A stretch of DNA of 64,000 nucleotides from the NCBI GenBank assembly GCA_904501985.1, contig CAJGCT010000004.1, positions 6,961 to 70,960 of the forward strand, given 5' to 3'. Made by a program: the position numbers and the translations under genes. Positions 36,415 through 44,939 of the stretch are shown here, piece by piece (the stretch's first letter is position 1; every line of letters begins with the position of its first letter). The stretch is from an uncultured Clostridia bacterium (GTDB lineage: Bacteria > Bacillota > Clostridia > Oscillospirales > CAG-272). The notes beneath the pieces are model-generated. The model was given only the letters and a program-made list of their open reading frames with translations, searched no databases and was not told the DNA's origin.

Positions 36415-37545
36415 TTATTCATTTATATCAACATAAACGCCGTTGACCGTCACATCCGCATCGGCGCGTACAAGCACGTATTTCACACCGTCAATTACGC
36501 GCGTCTCAACGAGATCGCCTCTCTCGGGATTCACTTTTATGGTCACATCGGGAGTCTTTATCTCAAGCTTTTTAGGCTCAACGATGTTTTTGGGATAAAT
36601 CGGTGCGCTGTCACCGTATTCCTCGTCGCATTTATGCTTAAATTCTTCGATTTTTGGCTCAGATACGCCGCAGGATTCAAGAATGGATGCGATATCGGTA
36701 CGGGTTATTGTGAGCTGTTCCTGCTCCTTTAAGAGCTTATGCTCCTCAATGCGGCAGGCGATATCATCGTGTATTGCCTGCACAACGCCGTAACTGCATT
36801 CCACACCGAGCGTTTCGCCGAGGACAGTTTCAAATATGGCTTTCTGCTCACCTGCCGGAAGCGGCAGATCCGTACCGAACAGACCGTTTGCAAAGGTCTC
36901 GCAGTTATCGTCCGGATTCTTGACATAGTACAGCGCGTTGTATATATTGGTCTGCCTTGAATCAAAGGCAGGGAAGAGAAAACCAAGCTCGGGGGCAGAC
37001 ACGTTCCACTCGCATGAGCGTGTGTGGAATCCCTGCTTTGTGGGGTCATAGGCAAGTGTGGATTTTGCTTCCTTAACGGGGCACACGGCACACATTATGT
37101 AGGTGAACACCGACGAGGATTCCTCCAAGTCGCCGTCGTCGCGGTGCTTTTTGGGGACATCGTACGCATCGGTCATAAGGAGAATAAGGTTGTTTCCCTC
37201 AAGATTCAGTCCCTCAGCGGCTTTATCGAAGAAGTTTTTAGCCGCCTCATCATCCTTAAGCCGCGACTGACGCAGGGAAGTGAGCAGTCCGTGCTCCACG
37301 CCAGATTCCACCTGCGGTATAGAAAAGGCGATATCTATAAGATTTTTTCCGTTAGTTCCGGACATTGCGCGGCGGAATATGGCAAGGTATTTTTCTATTT
37401 CCTCCTCGGGAAGCATATAAAAGGAGGTGGAAAACTCGTGGATGGTCTCTTTTTTCTCGTTTACATACCGTCCGCGAAGTGTCGTGATATTATTTTTATC
37501 GGGTGCAAGCCTCCGCCTAAGCTCGGCAATTTCTCTGTCTGTCAT
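36415..37545 (-). CDS. DUF4317 family protein
   Basis: A 376-residue soluble protein whose start (TDREIAELRRRL, then NNITTLRGRYVNEK) and overall length match the DUF4317 family, widespread in Clostridia and without known function. The central part has two cysteine-containing stretches (MCAVCPVKE) and the C terminus is a short beta-rich segment. It has its own terminator; the upstream 240 bases hold a repeat fragment and a divergent tRNA promoter. No functional hint comes from the neighbours sigG and tRNA-Leu. Confidence 0.85.
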   Translation of the reverse strand: MTDREIAELRRRLAPDKNNITTLRGRYVNEKKETIHEFSTSFYMLPEEEIEKYLAIFRRAMSGTNGKNLIDIAFSIPQVESGVEHGLLTSLRQSRLKDDEAAKNFFDKAAEGLNLEGNNLILLMTDAYDVPKKHRDDGDLEESSSVFTYIMCAVCPVKEAKSTLAYDPTKQGFHTRSCEWNVSAPELGFLFPAFDSRQTNIYNALYYVKNPDDNCETFANGLFGTDLPLPAGEQKAIFETVLGETLGVECSYGVVQAIHDDIACRIEEHKLLKEQEQLTITRTDIASILESCGVSEPKIEEFKHKCDEEYGDSAPIYPKNIVEPKKLEIKTPDVTIKVNPERGDLVETRVIDGVKYVLVRADADVTVNGVYVDINE

Positions 37546-37638
37546 TTTATATTATCCTTTCAAGAATTAAATCGTTTTTTATTATACACCCATCGTCTGA
37601 TAAAATCAAGTGCGCAATTGTAAATGTTAAAGATGGAA

Positions 37639-37690
37639 CGGTCGCTGTTCTTGAGCACATCGCGAAGCGATGTGCTGAAAGCATCCGAAA
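37639..37690 (+). repeat. Interspersed non-coding repeat, copy C (partial)
   Basis: Only the first 50 or so bases of the element at 33621-33830 are present: cggtcgctg, the hairpin gagcacatcgc / gcgatgtgct, then gaaagcatccg. The remainder is missing. Confidence 0.8.
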
Positions 37691-37727
37691 ATATTTTGCC
37701 AAAATGTAATATTTTTTAGAAAAGCTA

Positions 37728-37756
37728 TTGACAAATAGGATACAATAGTGTATAAT
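37728..37756 (+). promoter_or_regulatory. Promoter of tRNA-Leu(GAG)
   Basis: Perfect TTGACA and TATAAT hexamers with a 17-base spacer, 31 bases before the tRNA. Confidence 0.88.
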
Positions 37757-37786
37757 ATATAAGTCGTTTAACGGCACACATATTAT

Positions 37787-37871
37787 GCGAGAGTGGCGGA
37801 ACTGGCAGACGCGCACGTTTGAGGGGCGTGTAGTTCACACTGTACGGGTTCAAGTCCCGTTTCTCGCACCA
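37787..37871 (+). tRNA. tRNA-Leu (anticodon GAG), CCA encoded
   Basis: An 85-base class II tRNA with acceptor arms gcgagag and ttctcgc, an anticodon loop ttgaggg reading GAG, a long variable arm, the T-loop ggttcaagtcc and an encoded CCA. It reads CUC and CUU leucine codons. An 81-base segment containing its 3' end is duplicated 152 bases downstream. Confidence 0.95.
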
Positions 37872-37872
37872 T

Positions 37873-37909
37873 AAAAAAGCCAAAAGCATTTGCTTTGGGC
37901 TTTTTTATC
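37873..37909 (+). terminator. Terminator of tRNA-Leu(GAG)
   Basis: Stem aaaaagccaaaagca / tgctttgggctttttt just after CCA. Confidence 0.85.
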
Positions 37910-38002
37910 GTCCGTGATATGGTTCGAAGAAATCGTATGCAAGAATCCCCACGGGATTCTTGGCCGAGCTGACGCCGGAGGCGGCTGCTCGTAGGGTTCT
38001 CA

Positions 38003-38083
38003 CAAGTCCCGTTTCTCGCACCATAAGAAAGTCAAAAGCGTTTGCTTTTGGCTTTTTTATCGCCCGTGATAAGCTTCGAAGAA
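38003..38083 (+). repeat. Direct duplication of the tRNA-Leu 3' end and terminator
   Basis: Eighty-one bases match 37851-37931 with seven mismatches and no gaps, covering the last 21 bases of the tRNA including CCA, the terminator, and 22 further bases. The 5' part of a tRNA is absent, so this is not a functional tRNA. Duplicated tRNA 3' ends are the classic mark of attachment-site recombination, but here only 71 bases of unique DNA remain between the copies. Confidence 0.88.
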
Positions 38084-38100
38084 GGGGAGGAAATTATACC

Positions 38101-38607
38101 GTGATTATTGCGGCACAGATTATCGGAATAGCGGCAGTTGCCTCGTTTTTACTTAGCTTTCAGTTCAAAAGTCGAAAAAATATACTTGCCGTCAACATCC
38201 TGTCAAGAGCTTTGTACATACTTCAGTATGTGATGCTTGGAGCTTTTGAAGGCGCTGTACTTGATTTTCTCGGTATGATTTCATCTGTTATTGCAAAATA
38301 CAAGGACAAAGCGCCGATACGAAGATACTGTATTATAACTATGATCGCGATAAATGTGTTATTAACTGCGGTCGGTCTTGTGCTTTACGAAAATATATTC
38401 AGCATGTTTGCAATCTTTGGCATCGTCCTTGAGGTCACTGCATTATGGATAACAAAAGAAGCACACATAAGGAAGATTTCGCTCCTTGCGGCACCTTTTT
38501 GGCTTACATATAATCTGTCAAATCTTGCCTACGGTTCTGCTGTGGGAAATGTTCTTGTGATACTCTCAATAACCGCCGCAATGATAAGATATGACAGAAG
38601 GAAATAA
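38101..38607 (+). CDS. YgjV-like inner membrane protein
   Basis: A 168-residue protein with about six hydrophobic segments and a C-terminal RYDRRK. The pattern NILSRALYILQYVMLGAFEGAV is like the small membrane family YgjV (Imp-YgjV), of unknown function. The GTG at 38101 is preferred because ggggagg precedes it by ten bases; the open frame continues upstream through the duplicated tRNA end, which is not coding. The duplicated segment ends just before its ribosome site. Confidence 0.75.
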   Translation: MIIAAQIIGIAAVASFLLSFQFKSRKNILAVNILSRALYILQYVMLGAFEGAVLDFLGMISSVIAKYKDKAPIRRYCIITMIAINVLLTAVGLVLYENIFSMFAIFGIVLEVTALWITKEAHIRKISLLAAPFWLTYNLSNLAYGSAVGNVLVILSITAAMIRYDRRK

Positions 38608-38638
38608 ATATTATATTTGCAAATATTGAATATTAAAA

Positions 38639-38676
38639 AAATCGTACCCGGATGTCTGTCTTTGTACGATTTTTTG
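38639..38676 (+). terminator. Terminator of the YgjV-like gene
   Basis: Stem aatcgtac / gtacgatt with a 16-base loop followed by five T. Confidence 0.75.
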
Positions 38677-38695
38677 TTATATTTTTCCACGCCTC

Positions 38696-38724
38696 TTGAA
38701 ATACACTGCATTTTGTGCTATAAT
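38696..38724 (+). promoter_or_regulatory. Promoter of the FAD oxidoreductase
   Basis: TTGAAA and TATAAT with a 17-base spacer, 55 bases before the chosen start. Confidence 0.75.
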
Positions 38725-38779
38725 CTATATAAATTCATATAAAGATAATATATTAAAAGTTTTAAATAGGGTTGTAAAT

Positions 38780-39979
38780 ATGATAATAAACGAGCAGATA
38801 AAGACAGAGGTCAAAGGAGAATATGATGTTGCGGTATGTGGCGGAGGGTTTGCCGGAATATCTGCAGCATTAGCAGCAGCAAGACAAGGGAGCAAAGTGG
38901 TTCTTTTTGAAAAACAGTATATGCTTGGCGGTCTTGGTACAGCAGGTATTGTAACAATGTATCTTCCGCTTTGTGATGGCTTTGGCAGACAAGTATCATT
39001 TGGCATAGCAGAGGAACTTCTTCGTTTGTCAATATTACATGGTGCAGAGGCAAGTTATCCTGAAAATTGGCTTGAAAACAAAGGAACACGCACACAAACA
39101 GATAAAAGGTTTGAGGTTCAGTATAATCCGCAGCTTTTTGCTATTTTGGCAGAAAAACTTCTTATGGATGAAGGCGTTGACATACTGTATGGAACATATG
39201 CTGTCGGAGTGAACGTAAGTGAAAATAAGATTAAGCATATAATTACAGAAAATAAATCAGGAAGATTTGCATATCAGGTTAAATCAGTAGTTGATGCAAC
39301 CGGTGATTGTGATGTTGCTCATTTTGCAGGTGCTCCGACTGAGAACTTTAATCAGGGAAATGTACTTGCTGCATGGTACTATTCGGTAGGAAATAATGGT
39401 TATAAACTTAATATAATTGGCTTTGCAGATATCCCGGATGAAGAAAGAACTGAAGAAAACAAGGTTAAGCCACTTGTTGACAGACGGTTTTCAGGACTTG
39501 ACGGGGAGGAACTGTCAGAGCTAATGTGTATGTCGCATCAATCCACATATGCGGATTTTCTGAAAAAGCGCGAAAGTGATGATACTCTTCTGCCGGCAAC
39601 TATCGCCACAACGCCCCAAATAAGAATGACAAGACGGATTGTTGGGGAGTATGAATTGTCACATACAGAGATGCATAAACATTTTGAAGATTCTATCGGA
39701 ATGGTTTCAAACTGGAAAAAGCGTGGGCCTGTATATGAGGTGCCGTTCAGAACCTTATATAATTCTAAAGTGAAAAACCTTATATGTGCCGGTCGTTGTA
39801 CTTCGGTAGGTGAAACAATGTGGGACATTATGAGAGTTATACCATGCTGTGCTGTTACCGGTCAGGCTGCCGGGACAGCGGCGGCAATGACAGATGATTT
39901 CTCAAAGATAGATATTATTGAACTTCAAAAACGACTTGTTGCAAATGGTGTAATTCTTCACGAAAAAGATATTATATGA
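38780..39979 (+). CDS. FAD-dependent oxidoreductase
   Basis: A 399-residue flavoprotein. The N-terminal dinucleotide-binding motif DVAVCGGGFAGISAAL is followed by a glutamate end-of-strand (VVLFEK). The C-terminal FAD contact region reads CTSVGETMWD and GQAAGTAAAM, typical of the FAD_oxidored family, whose members often sit in sugar-use loci. The start at 38780 is preferred; upstream codons overlap the promoter. Base composition is clearly more AT-rich than in neighbouring genes, with codons such as aga, ata and tta common, which hints at transfer. Substrate is unknown. Confidence 0.83.
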   Translation: MIINEQIKTEVKGEYDVAVCGGGFAGISAALAAARQGSKVVLFEKQYMLGGLGTAGIVTMYLPLCDGFGRQVSFGIAEELLRLSILHGAEASYPENWLENKGTRTQTDKRFEVQYNPQLFAILAEKLLMDEGVDILYGTYAVGVNVSENKIKHIITENKSGRFAYQVKSVVDATGDCDVAHFAGAPTENFNQGNVLAAWYYSVGNNGYKLNIIGFADIPDEERTEENKVKPLVDRRFSGLDGEELSELMCMSHQSTYADFLKKRESDDTLLPATIATTPQIRMTRRIVGEYELSHTEMHKHFEDSIGMVSNWKKRGPVYEVPFRTLYNSKVKNLICAGRCTSVGETMWDIMRVIPCCAVTGQAAGTAAAMTDDFSKIDIIELQKRLVANGVILHEKDII

Positions 39980-40063
39980 AATTTTATGTCCTGACTTGAT
40001 ATAAACTCTCACTAAAAAGTTTGGCATCCGGATTATACAGTCTTTATATAAAGGAGAACACAA

Positions 40064-41251
40064 ATGGATTTCACAAAGCTTAAAAATTTTCTTGATTATA
40101 TGGCAGAATACCGTACTCCGGGATGTGCTGTGGCGGTAACGCTTGACGGAAAGCCCGTGTATAAATACGCCGCCGGTGTTTCCGATCTTGATACTAAAAA
40201 GCCTATGACCGGAGACGAATACTTCAATATCTACTCCTGTACCAAAATTGCTGCCGTTACAGCCGGAGCACAGCTGTTGGAGCAGGGAATTATTGACCTT
40301 AACGATCCGCTTTCTGAATACATCCCCGAATTTCGTCATATGACTGTTAAAGCAAAAGACGGAAATATTGAAAACGCCAAGAACTCAATAAAAGTCGGGC
40401 ATCTTTTCAGTATGACCGCAGGTTTTAACTATAACTTTAATTGTCCGTCGCTTGTAAAGCTTCGTGAGGAATCGAAAAATATGTTTACAACCCTTGATTT
40501 CGCACGCGCGCTTGCAAATGAGCCGCTTTCATTTGAGCCGGGCACACATTGGCAGTATTCACTTTGCCATGACGTGCTGGGCGCACTTATCAGCGTTGTG
40601 AGCGGCAAGACTTTTGGTGAATACCTGCAGGAAAACGTATTCGGTCCGCTTGAAATGAGCAAAACCGTATTCCGCCACACAGACGAGATACGAAGCAATA
40701 TGGCGTCTCAGTACCGCTTTATTCCGGATGATCCCGCAGAACTGAAGCTTTCCGATGTGGAAGCACAACAGAAAGGCTCTGACAACATTGGACATTTTGA
40801 AAATGTTGGAATGGAAGTACAGGGCGGTTACGGCGGATATCCCAACTACGAGAGTGGTGGTGCAGGTATTACTACCACTGTGGATGATTATGTAAAGCTG
40901 ATGGCGGCACTGTCTTGCGGCGGAATAGGGAAGAGCGGCAACCGCATTTTGTCCGCAAAAACAGTTGAGCTTATGAAATGCAATCGCCTGTCGCCGGAAT
41001 TACTTAAAGATTTAAATTGGCCACACCTCGTCGGTTACGGATACGGACTCGGTGTGCGCACACACATTGACAAAGCCAAGTCCGGATCGATAGCAAATCT
41101 CGGAGAATTCGGATGGGGCGGAGCGGCAGGTGCTACCGCAATTATGGATACTGCTGAAAGGCTTGGCGTTTTCTTCGTACAGCATACCTTAAATCCGCGT
41201 GAGGGATGGTATCAGCCGAGGCTTCGCAATGTTGTATACGGATGCTTATAG
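40064..41251 (+). CDS. Serine hydrolase of the beta-lactamase / PBP4* family
   Basis: A 395-residue protein with the catalytic SxxK as SCTK at about residues 56-59 and a Tyr-Ser-Leu motif (HWQYSLCHD) at the position of the general base, as in class C beta-lactamase-like esterases and D-aminopeptidases. There is no signal peptide, so it is probably a cytoplasmic esterase or peptidase rather than a penicillin-resistance enzyme. It has a good site (aaggag). The prophage-like element begins within about 30 bases of its stop. Confidence 0.85.
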   Translation: MDFTKLKNFLDYMAEYRTPGCAVAVTLDGKPVYKYAAGVSDLDTKKPMTGDEYFNIYSCTKIAAVTAGAQLLEQGIIDLNDPLSEYIPEFRHMTVKAKDGNIENAKNSIKVGHLFSMTAGFNYNFNCPSLVKLREESKNMFTTLDFARALANEPLSFEPGTHWQYSLCHDVLGALISVVSGKTFGEYLQENVFGPLEMSKTVFRHTDEIRSNMASQYRFIPDDPAELKLSDVEAQQKGSDNIGHFENVGMEVQGGYGGYPNYESGGAGITTTVDDYVKLMAALSCGGIGKSGNRILSAKTVELMKCNRLSPELLKDLNWPHLVGYGYGLGVRTHIDKAKSGSIANLGEFGWGGAAGATAIMDTAERLGVFFVQHTLNPREGWYQPRLRNVVYGCL

Positions 41252-41727
41252 TGCAATTATACTTTGGTAATTATTTTGTATAATAGATAGGGTAATATAT
41301 TATTTGTGTTGGATTTTGTATAATTGAAAACATTGCCGGTGCATTTGCTTGCCAAGGGAAATACTTGTAAGTTGAATTCTCAAACGCTGTGCCGCGGCAA
41401 AACATACGCACGGGAAGTTCTGTACTTTGCAAACGCGCTTACAACTGACTCGATAATTATGTCGATGTTCCGTAATATGCCTGATTTTACAGATAAGCTG
41501 TGAGCGTTCAGGACACATCGAAACGTATAAATGTACGTCCGCAGACACGCTGTAGGCTGTCACAGCACAGTTCCTGTAATTATCGATGGTTATGCACACA
41601 GTATCGTAATTGTGCAAGTAACAAGATGTCCGGTGCGGAACGCTGTGAGCGTATGCCGGTGATATGATTACAGCAACACGCATTGCACAGCGCAGCGATA
41701 CGACACTTCAAACAATAAACAAATACG

Positions 41728-41770
41728 CCGTCGGGTGAACTTGGCAAAACAGTTCATCTGACGGTTTTTC
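41728..41770 (+). terminator. Plus-strand terminator in the left arm
   Basis: A 13-base stem ccgtcgggtgaac / gttcatctgacgg with two G-U pairs is followed by five T. It could end the serine hydrolase transcript or an unannotated RNA. Confidence 0.8.
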
Positions 41771-42198
41771 CTATATTTTAATATATTTAATGTGTATTTC
41801 GCTTCCCTTTATTATACAAAATTTGCATTTTGTATAGTTGCGTCAGCATTCGGATAGCAGCTCCCTTCGGCTCGCTGCTCTCTTGACGCAGCCTAAACAA
41901 AATGCACGTTTTGTATGGTCGCCGCCGTAGTTTTTCCATTTTTGGTACAATTTTCAATATTTGCAAAATCAACGCCCGATTTTGTCAGATAGCCAAAGGC
42001 TAAAAGAGCGATTTTTGCCGTAAACTCTTGGCGTGTATTACCCCCGTGATACTACAGTCGGGGGTTGCCAAAGTGGGCGTTTTTCTTCCAGCGATAAAAT
42101 GGCAATATTGGTAATTGTTAGTGTGCTGTCCGCTTTGGCGCGGGATCCTCGCATGAACGGCACCGTTAGTCTGGCTGACGCCGGGCAATTAGAGGAAG

Positions 42199-42236
42199 GA
42201 AAAAAGCCTTACCCGGTGATCAGCCGGATAAGGCTA
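42199..42236 (-). terminator. Terminator of the prophage operon
   Basis: Minus strand stem agccttatccggc / ccgggtaaggct followed by a T-run, 53 bases after the rep stop. Confidence 0.88.
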
Positions 42237-42289
42237 CAAAATTCTATTCGTTTGTATTAAGTAATTACGTAATTATTCAATATGTTCTT

Positions 42290-43270
42290 CTATTCTATCT
42301 GTTTTCCTACCTGCTCAGCTCGCATCATATCAAGCTCCGCAAGCATTAGCTTCTGCTTTGCGTTCAGCTTGCAATGCTTCACTGCATCGAGAAGCTTACC
42401 GATATCTCCATCGTGGGCGATCATATACGCCTTAAGGGAGCTTGCTACGTTATGTTCAAGGTAGTGCTCCAGCCTATCAAGGGTGTAATCCTGTCCGGGC
42501 AAATAGAGTTGCGGGATTCGCTCTGCCGCGCCGATGAAGTCTGACCACCACGTAACTGTAGGCAATCTGTGCTGATTGCTGTGTTGTTTGATGGTCTTTA
42601 TGCTCGTCCCACGTGGAGGACTGACGAAGCGGAGGAAGTCGATCATTACTCCGGCATAGAGCTTGCCAATGTCTCGGTGCTCGCACCAATTGAGATACCA
42701 TGATGTTGCACTGTCATTACGAAACTGAAATTCAAAACGCATCCAATCGGTATCCGGTATTCCCTGCTCCAAGGCTTTGTTGTAAATTCGCAGAAGTCTA
42801 TTCGATTTCTCGGAACCGTAATAAACTACCTCAGTACGCATTTCACGCAAGTCCGGGAGCTCCTTAGCTCTTGATACATAAAGCTGTGATTTGGAATACT
42901 TGTAAATCATGTTATACGTAATAGATCCGTCATCCACGTCACAGGCGATATCTATACGTGAAATATGTGCTTTTTTGTCTCTGATCTGACTGTCGTACCG
43001 GTACAGAAATTCAAACCAATCGAAACCCGGATTCAACTGCTCCACCGTGCGGCATCCTTTACCGGAGATATTTAGAAAGGTGTCAGATATTTCACGTTCG
43101 TCATTGAAATTGTAAGCTATCAAAACACCGTCTATATATTCTCCTCCGTCATACCAACGTGTTTTCTTCGGCTGCATCTCTGCATCCTGAAGTCCGAGAA
43201 GCTCGTAAAGCTCGCCCACGTTGTCGTATTTCCATGTGATTGATAAGCTGTCTATCAGTATCTTATGCAC
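42290..43270 (-). CDS. Rolling-circle replication initiation protein (Rep_trans-type)
   Basis: A 326-residue protein of the replication-initiation-factor family (Rep_trans), which nicks the origin to start rolling-circle replication of filamentous phages, some plasmids and ICEs. Seen are SRIDIACD at about 104-111, YYGSEKSNRLLRIYNK at about 150-165 and RFEFQF at about 178-183, the expected order of family motifs. The start is GTG at 43270 behind aaaggagg; an ATG two bases upstream is out of frame. It is the last gene of the prophage operon, separated from the preceding gene by a GC-rich hairpin. Confidence 0.85.
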   Translation of the reverse strand: MHKILIDSLSITWKYDNVGELYELLGLQDAEMQPKKTRWYDGGEYIDGVLIAYNFNDEREISDTFLNISGKGCRTVEQLNPGFDWFEFLYRYDSQIRDKKAHISRIDIACDVDDGSITYNMIYKYSKSQLYVSRAKELPDLREMRTEVVYYGSEKSNRLLRIYNKALEQGIPDTDWMRFEFQFRNDSATSWYLNWCEHRDIGKLYAGVMIDFLRFVSPPRGTSIKTIKQHSNQHRLPTVTWWSDFIGAAERIPQLYLPGQDYTLDRLEHYLEHNVASSLKAYMIAHDGDIGKLLDAVKHCKLNAKQKLMLAELDMMRAEQVGKQIE

Positions 43271-43292
43271 ATAATAAACCTCCTTTCATGTA

Positions 43293-43334
43293 CGCCGCCG
43301 CACATCGCGCATCCGCGCGATCCGCGCCGCGGCG
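43293..43334 (-). promoter_or_regulatory. GC-rich hairpin between minor coat gene and rep
   Basis: An inner perfect stem atcgcgc / gcgcgat with a 4-base loop is nested in an outer cgccgc / gcggcg pair, in contrast to the AT-rich DNA around it. It lies between two operon genes and could attenuate rep expression or mark a packaging or replication structure. Confidence 0.5.
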
Positions 43335-43335
43335 T

Positions 43336-43638
43336 TTACTTGAAAATATAGTGTGCTGCTTGAGAAGTGATATTGATCGCCCATGTAAGAAATCTGGAAG
43401 TAATATTCCATGTTATAGATGCTGTTATCATCCACTCGTATCCCGGAGGAACAAACAAATTGAGGAATCCTCTTGCTCTCATAAGATAGGCACTCAAAAC
43501 CAGAACTATTTGATAAAATCCTTCACTAAGAGCGGAAATATCAATCATCTCGGTAACAGGAAGAGCTACTATCAAAGCTATAACCCCAAGTGCTACAGCT
43601 ATGAGTATACCCCATTTTGCTATATCAGCCACAATCAA
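43336..43638 (-). CDS. Phage minor coat-like membrane protein (pVI-like)
   Basis: A 100-residue protein with about three hydrophobic segments (near residues 8-27, 38-60 and 70-95). In size, topology and position after the adhesin-like gene it resembles pVI of filamentous phages, which caps the virion end with pIII. The TTG start at 43638 overlaps the stop of the preceding gene; a GTG at 43632 is an alternative. Similarity is by form only. Confidence 0.65.
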   Translation of the reverse strand: MIVADIAKWGILIAVALGVIALIVALPVTEMIDISALSEGFYQIVLVLSAYLMRARGFLNLFVPPGYEWMITASITWNITSRFLTWAINITSQAAHYIFK

Positions 43639-44939
43639 TCACCATCCTCATCGCCTACAGATTTACCCTGAAGAAAACGATTTATCAGCTTCATAAGCGT
43701 AAATATCGCATTTAAAACTATACCTATTACCGTAAACCACTGCACAACCTTCATGATACTTTCAGGTATCATATAAATATAATCGGCAAGATTTACCGAA
43801 GTATTATTCATCAAAACTATAGGTTCAGATGTAACCCCCTCCATAGCAGGTATGGAAAGTTTGGGGATATTAATAGGGCATGTTCTCCCACTATACGAAA
43901 GCGTATTCAAAAAAAGCTTAAAAGAAGAAATAATTCCTTCTGTATCTACAACACCACCAAGCTCACCTACAAGCTGATCAAGAAATTCATTTCCGGCTGA
44001 CTCTGCAGCTTCCAATTCCTTTTGGGACTGTTCTTCAAGCTTCTGCTCGAACTGGTTTCCAATGTCATCGGGAAGCTTATCAAGCTGTGTCTTGATATCA
44101 GAAACCTTAAGGCTTAGCTCGGTGTTTTGTGCCACAAGAGTTTCAGTAGTCGCTTTGAGTTCTTCAAGCTTCTGAACCTGTGTACTGCCTGTAACCTGCA
44201 GAATGGCTATTTCGGCATTGATCTCATCAAGCTTACTGACTGCATCACCAAGCTTATCTACTACAGACTCCTCAAAAATGTCTCCCTCCGGGTCATAGGA
44301 TGCAGTTACGGATATATCCCAATAACTTACAAGGTAACGGACATTTTCAGATTCCGGGTGCATATCAAAGAAAGACATCATATACCAGATACCCTCATTA
44401 AGGTTATCTATAAAGCCGGACGCGGTGCTGAAAGAAAGGTGGTAATTAAGCTCGGTAAGCTCTTTCTCTGAGTTGTAAAAAGAATCAAAGCTCATTGACA
44501 CTAAGTCTGAATAAGACTCCCCGGCTCTGTTTTTCTGATCAAGCAGTATATTCGAAGCATTTACTTGATTCTTTCCGGAAACGTAAGAATCATCTCCAAG
44601 AAAAGATATATTGACAAGCTCACCCGGCAAGGGATATATTCCCACATCCGGATCATCACTGTTTGGAAATTCCATTTCAAGGGTTACATCAACCGTATAA
44701 GTATGGAATTTCTTTAGTTCCAAGTCATGAAAAAATCCCCATGAAGTATCGGGAGTATCAACGATAATATCATCACCGTAAAGAACACCCGCGATTTTCA
44801 AAACACTGCTTCCGGTCTCTCCAAATATGAAATAAGCATCACTCGACGTATACGAGGAAGCGGAGATACTGACCGCCAATATGGCAAGCACAAGAAGCAA
44901 TGCCGTTATACCGGTTAGGACTTTGTATTTCTTCTCCAT
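43635..44939 (-). CDS. Adhesin-like minor coat protein (pIII-like)
   Basis: A 434-residue protein with a signal peptide (KKYKVLTGITALLLV, then LAVSISAS). A beta-rich outer domain of about 190 residues follows, then a coiled-coil region (DAVSKLDEINAEIAIL, KLEELKATTETLVAQ, FEQKLEEQSQKELEAAE) and one C-terminal membrane helix with a short acidic tail. Signal plus C-terminal anchor is the hallmark of filamentous-phage attachment protein pIII. The start at 44939 follows gaggagg; the open frame to 45005 lacks a site. The outer domain would carry host binding. No sequence homologue is recognised. Confidence 0.7.
   Translation of the reverse strand: MEKKYKVLTGITALLLVLAILAVSISASSYTSSDAYFIFGETGSSVLKIAGVLYGDDIIVDTPDTSWGFFHDLELKKFHTYTVDVTLEMEFPNSDDPDVGIYPLPGELVNISFLGDDSYVSGKNQVNASNILLDQKNRAGESYSDLVSMSFDSFYNSEKELTELNYHLSFSTASGFIDNLNEGIWYMMSFFDMHPESENVRYLVSYWDISVTASYDPEGDIFEESVVDKLGDAVSKLDEINAEIAILQVTGSTQVQKLEELKATTETLVAQNTELSLKVSDIKTQLDKLPDDIGNQFEQKLEEQSQKELEAAESAGNEFLDQLVGELGGVVDTEGIISSFKLFLNTLSYSGRTCPINIPKLSIPAMEGVTSEPIVLMNNTSVNLADYIYMIPESIMKVVQWFTVIGIVLNAIFTLMKLINRFLQGKSVGDEDGD

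Larger units (their letters stand above)
41252..42289. other. Gene-free left arm of the prophage-like element
   Basis: About 1 kb without a supported gene. It holds the candidate left attachment string (41272-41285) and a second copy of TTTTGTATAAT at 41315-41325. A stretch of about 400 bases (41330-41720) has no ribosome site and no family I recognise. A plus-strand terminator is at 41728-41770. A cluster of dyads follows: tatacaaaat / attttgtata at 41813-41836, TGCGTCA / TGACGCA at 41839-41890 enclosing agcagc / gctgct, acaaaa / ttttgt at 41897-41914, and ACCCCCG / CGGGGGT near 42040-42065. The operon terminator lies at its end. Such structure fits a filamentous-phage intergenic region with origin and packaging hairpins; that role is inferred. 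Confidence 0.5.

Noticed and set aside
38003..38025. A second tRNA-Leu gene
   Set aside because: Only the 3' 21 bases of a tRNA are present; there is no D-arm or anticodon arm.
37960..38100. An N-terminal extension of the YgjV-like protein
   Set aside because: It would translate the duplicated tRNA end and terminator; the GTG at 38101 has a proper ribosome site and homologue-like start.
41300..41683. A 127-residue open frame in the prophage left arm
   Set aside because: No ribosome site, Cys/His/Ser-rich composition typical of spurious frames, and no similarity to phage proteins that I can recognise.
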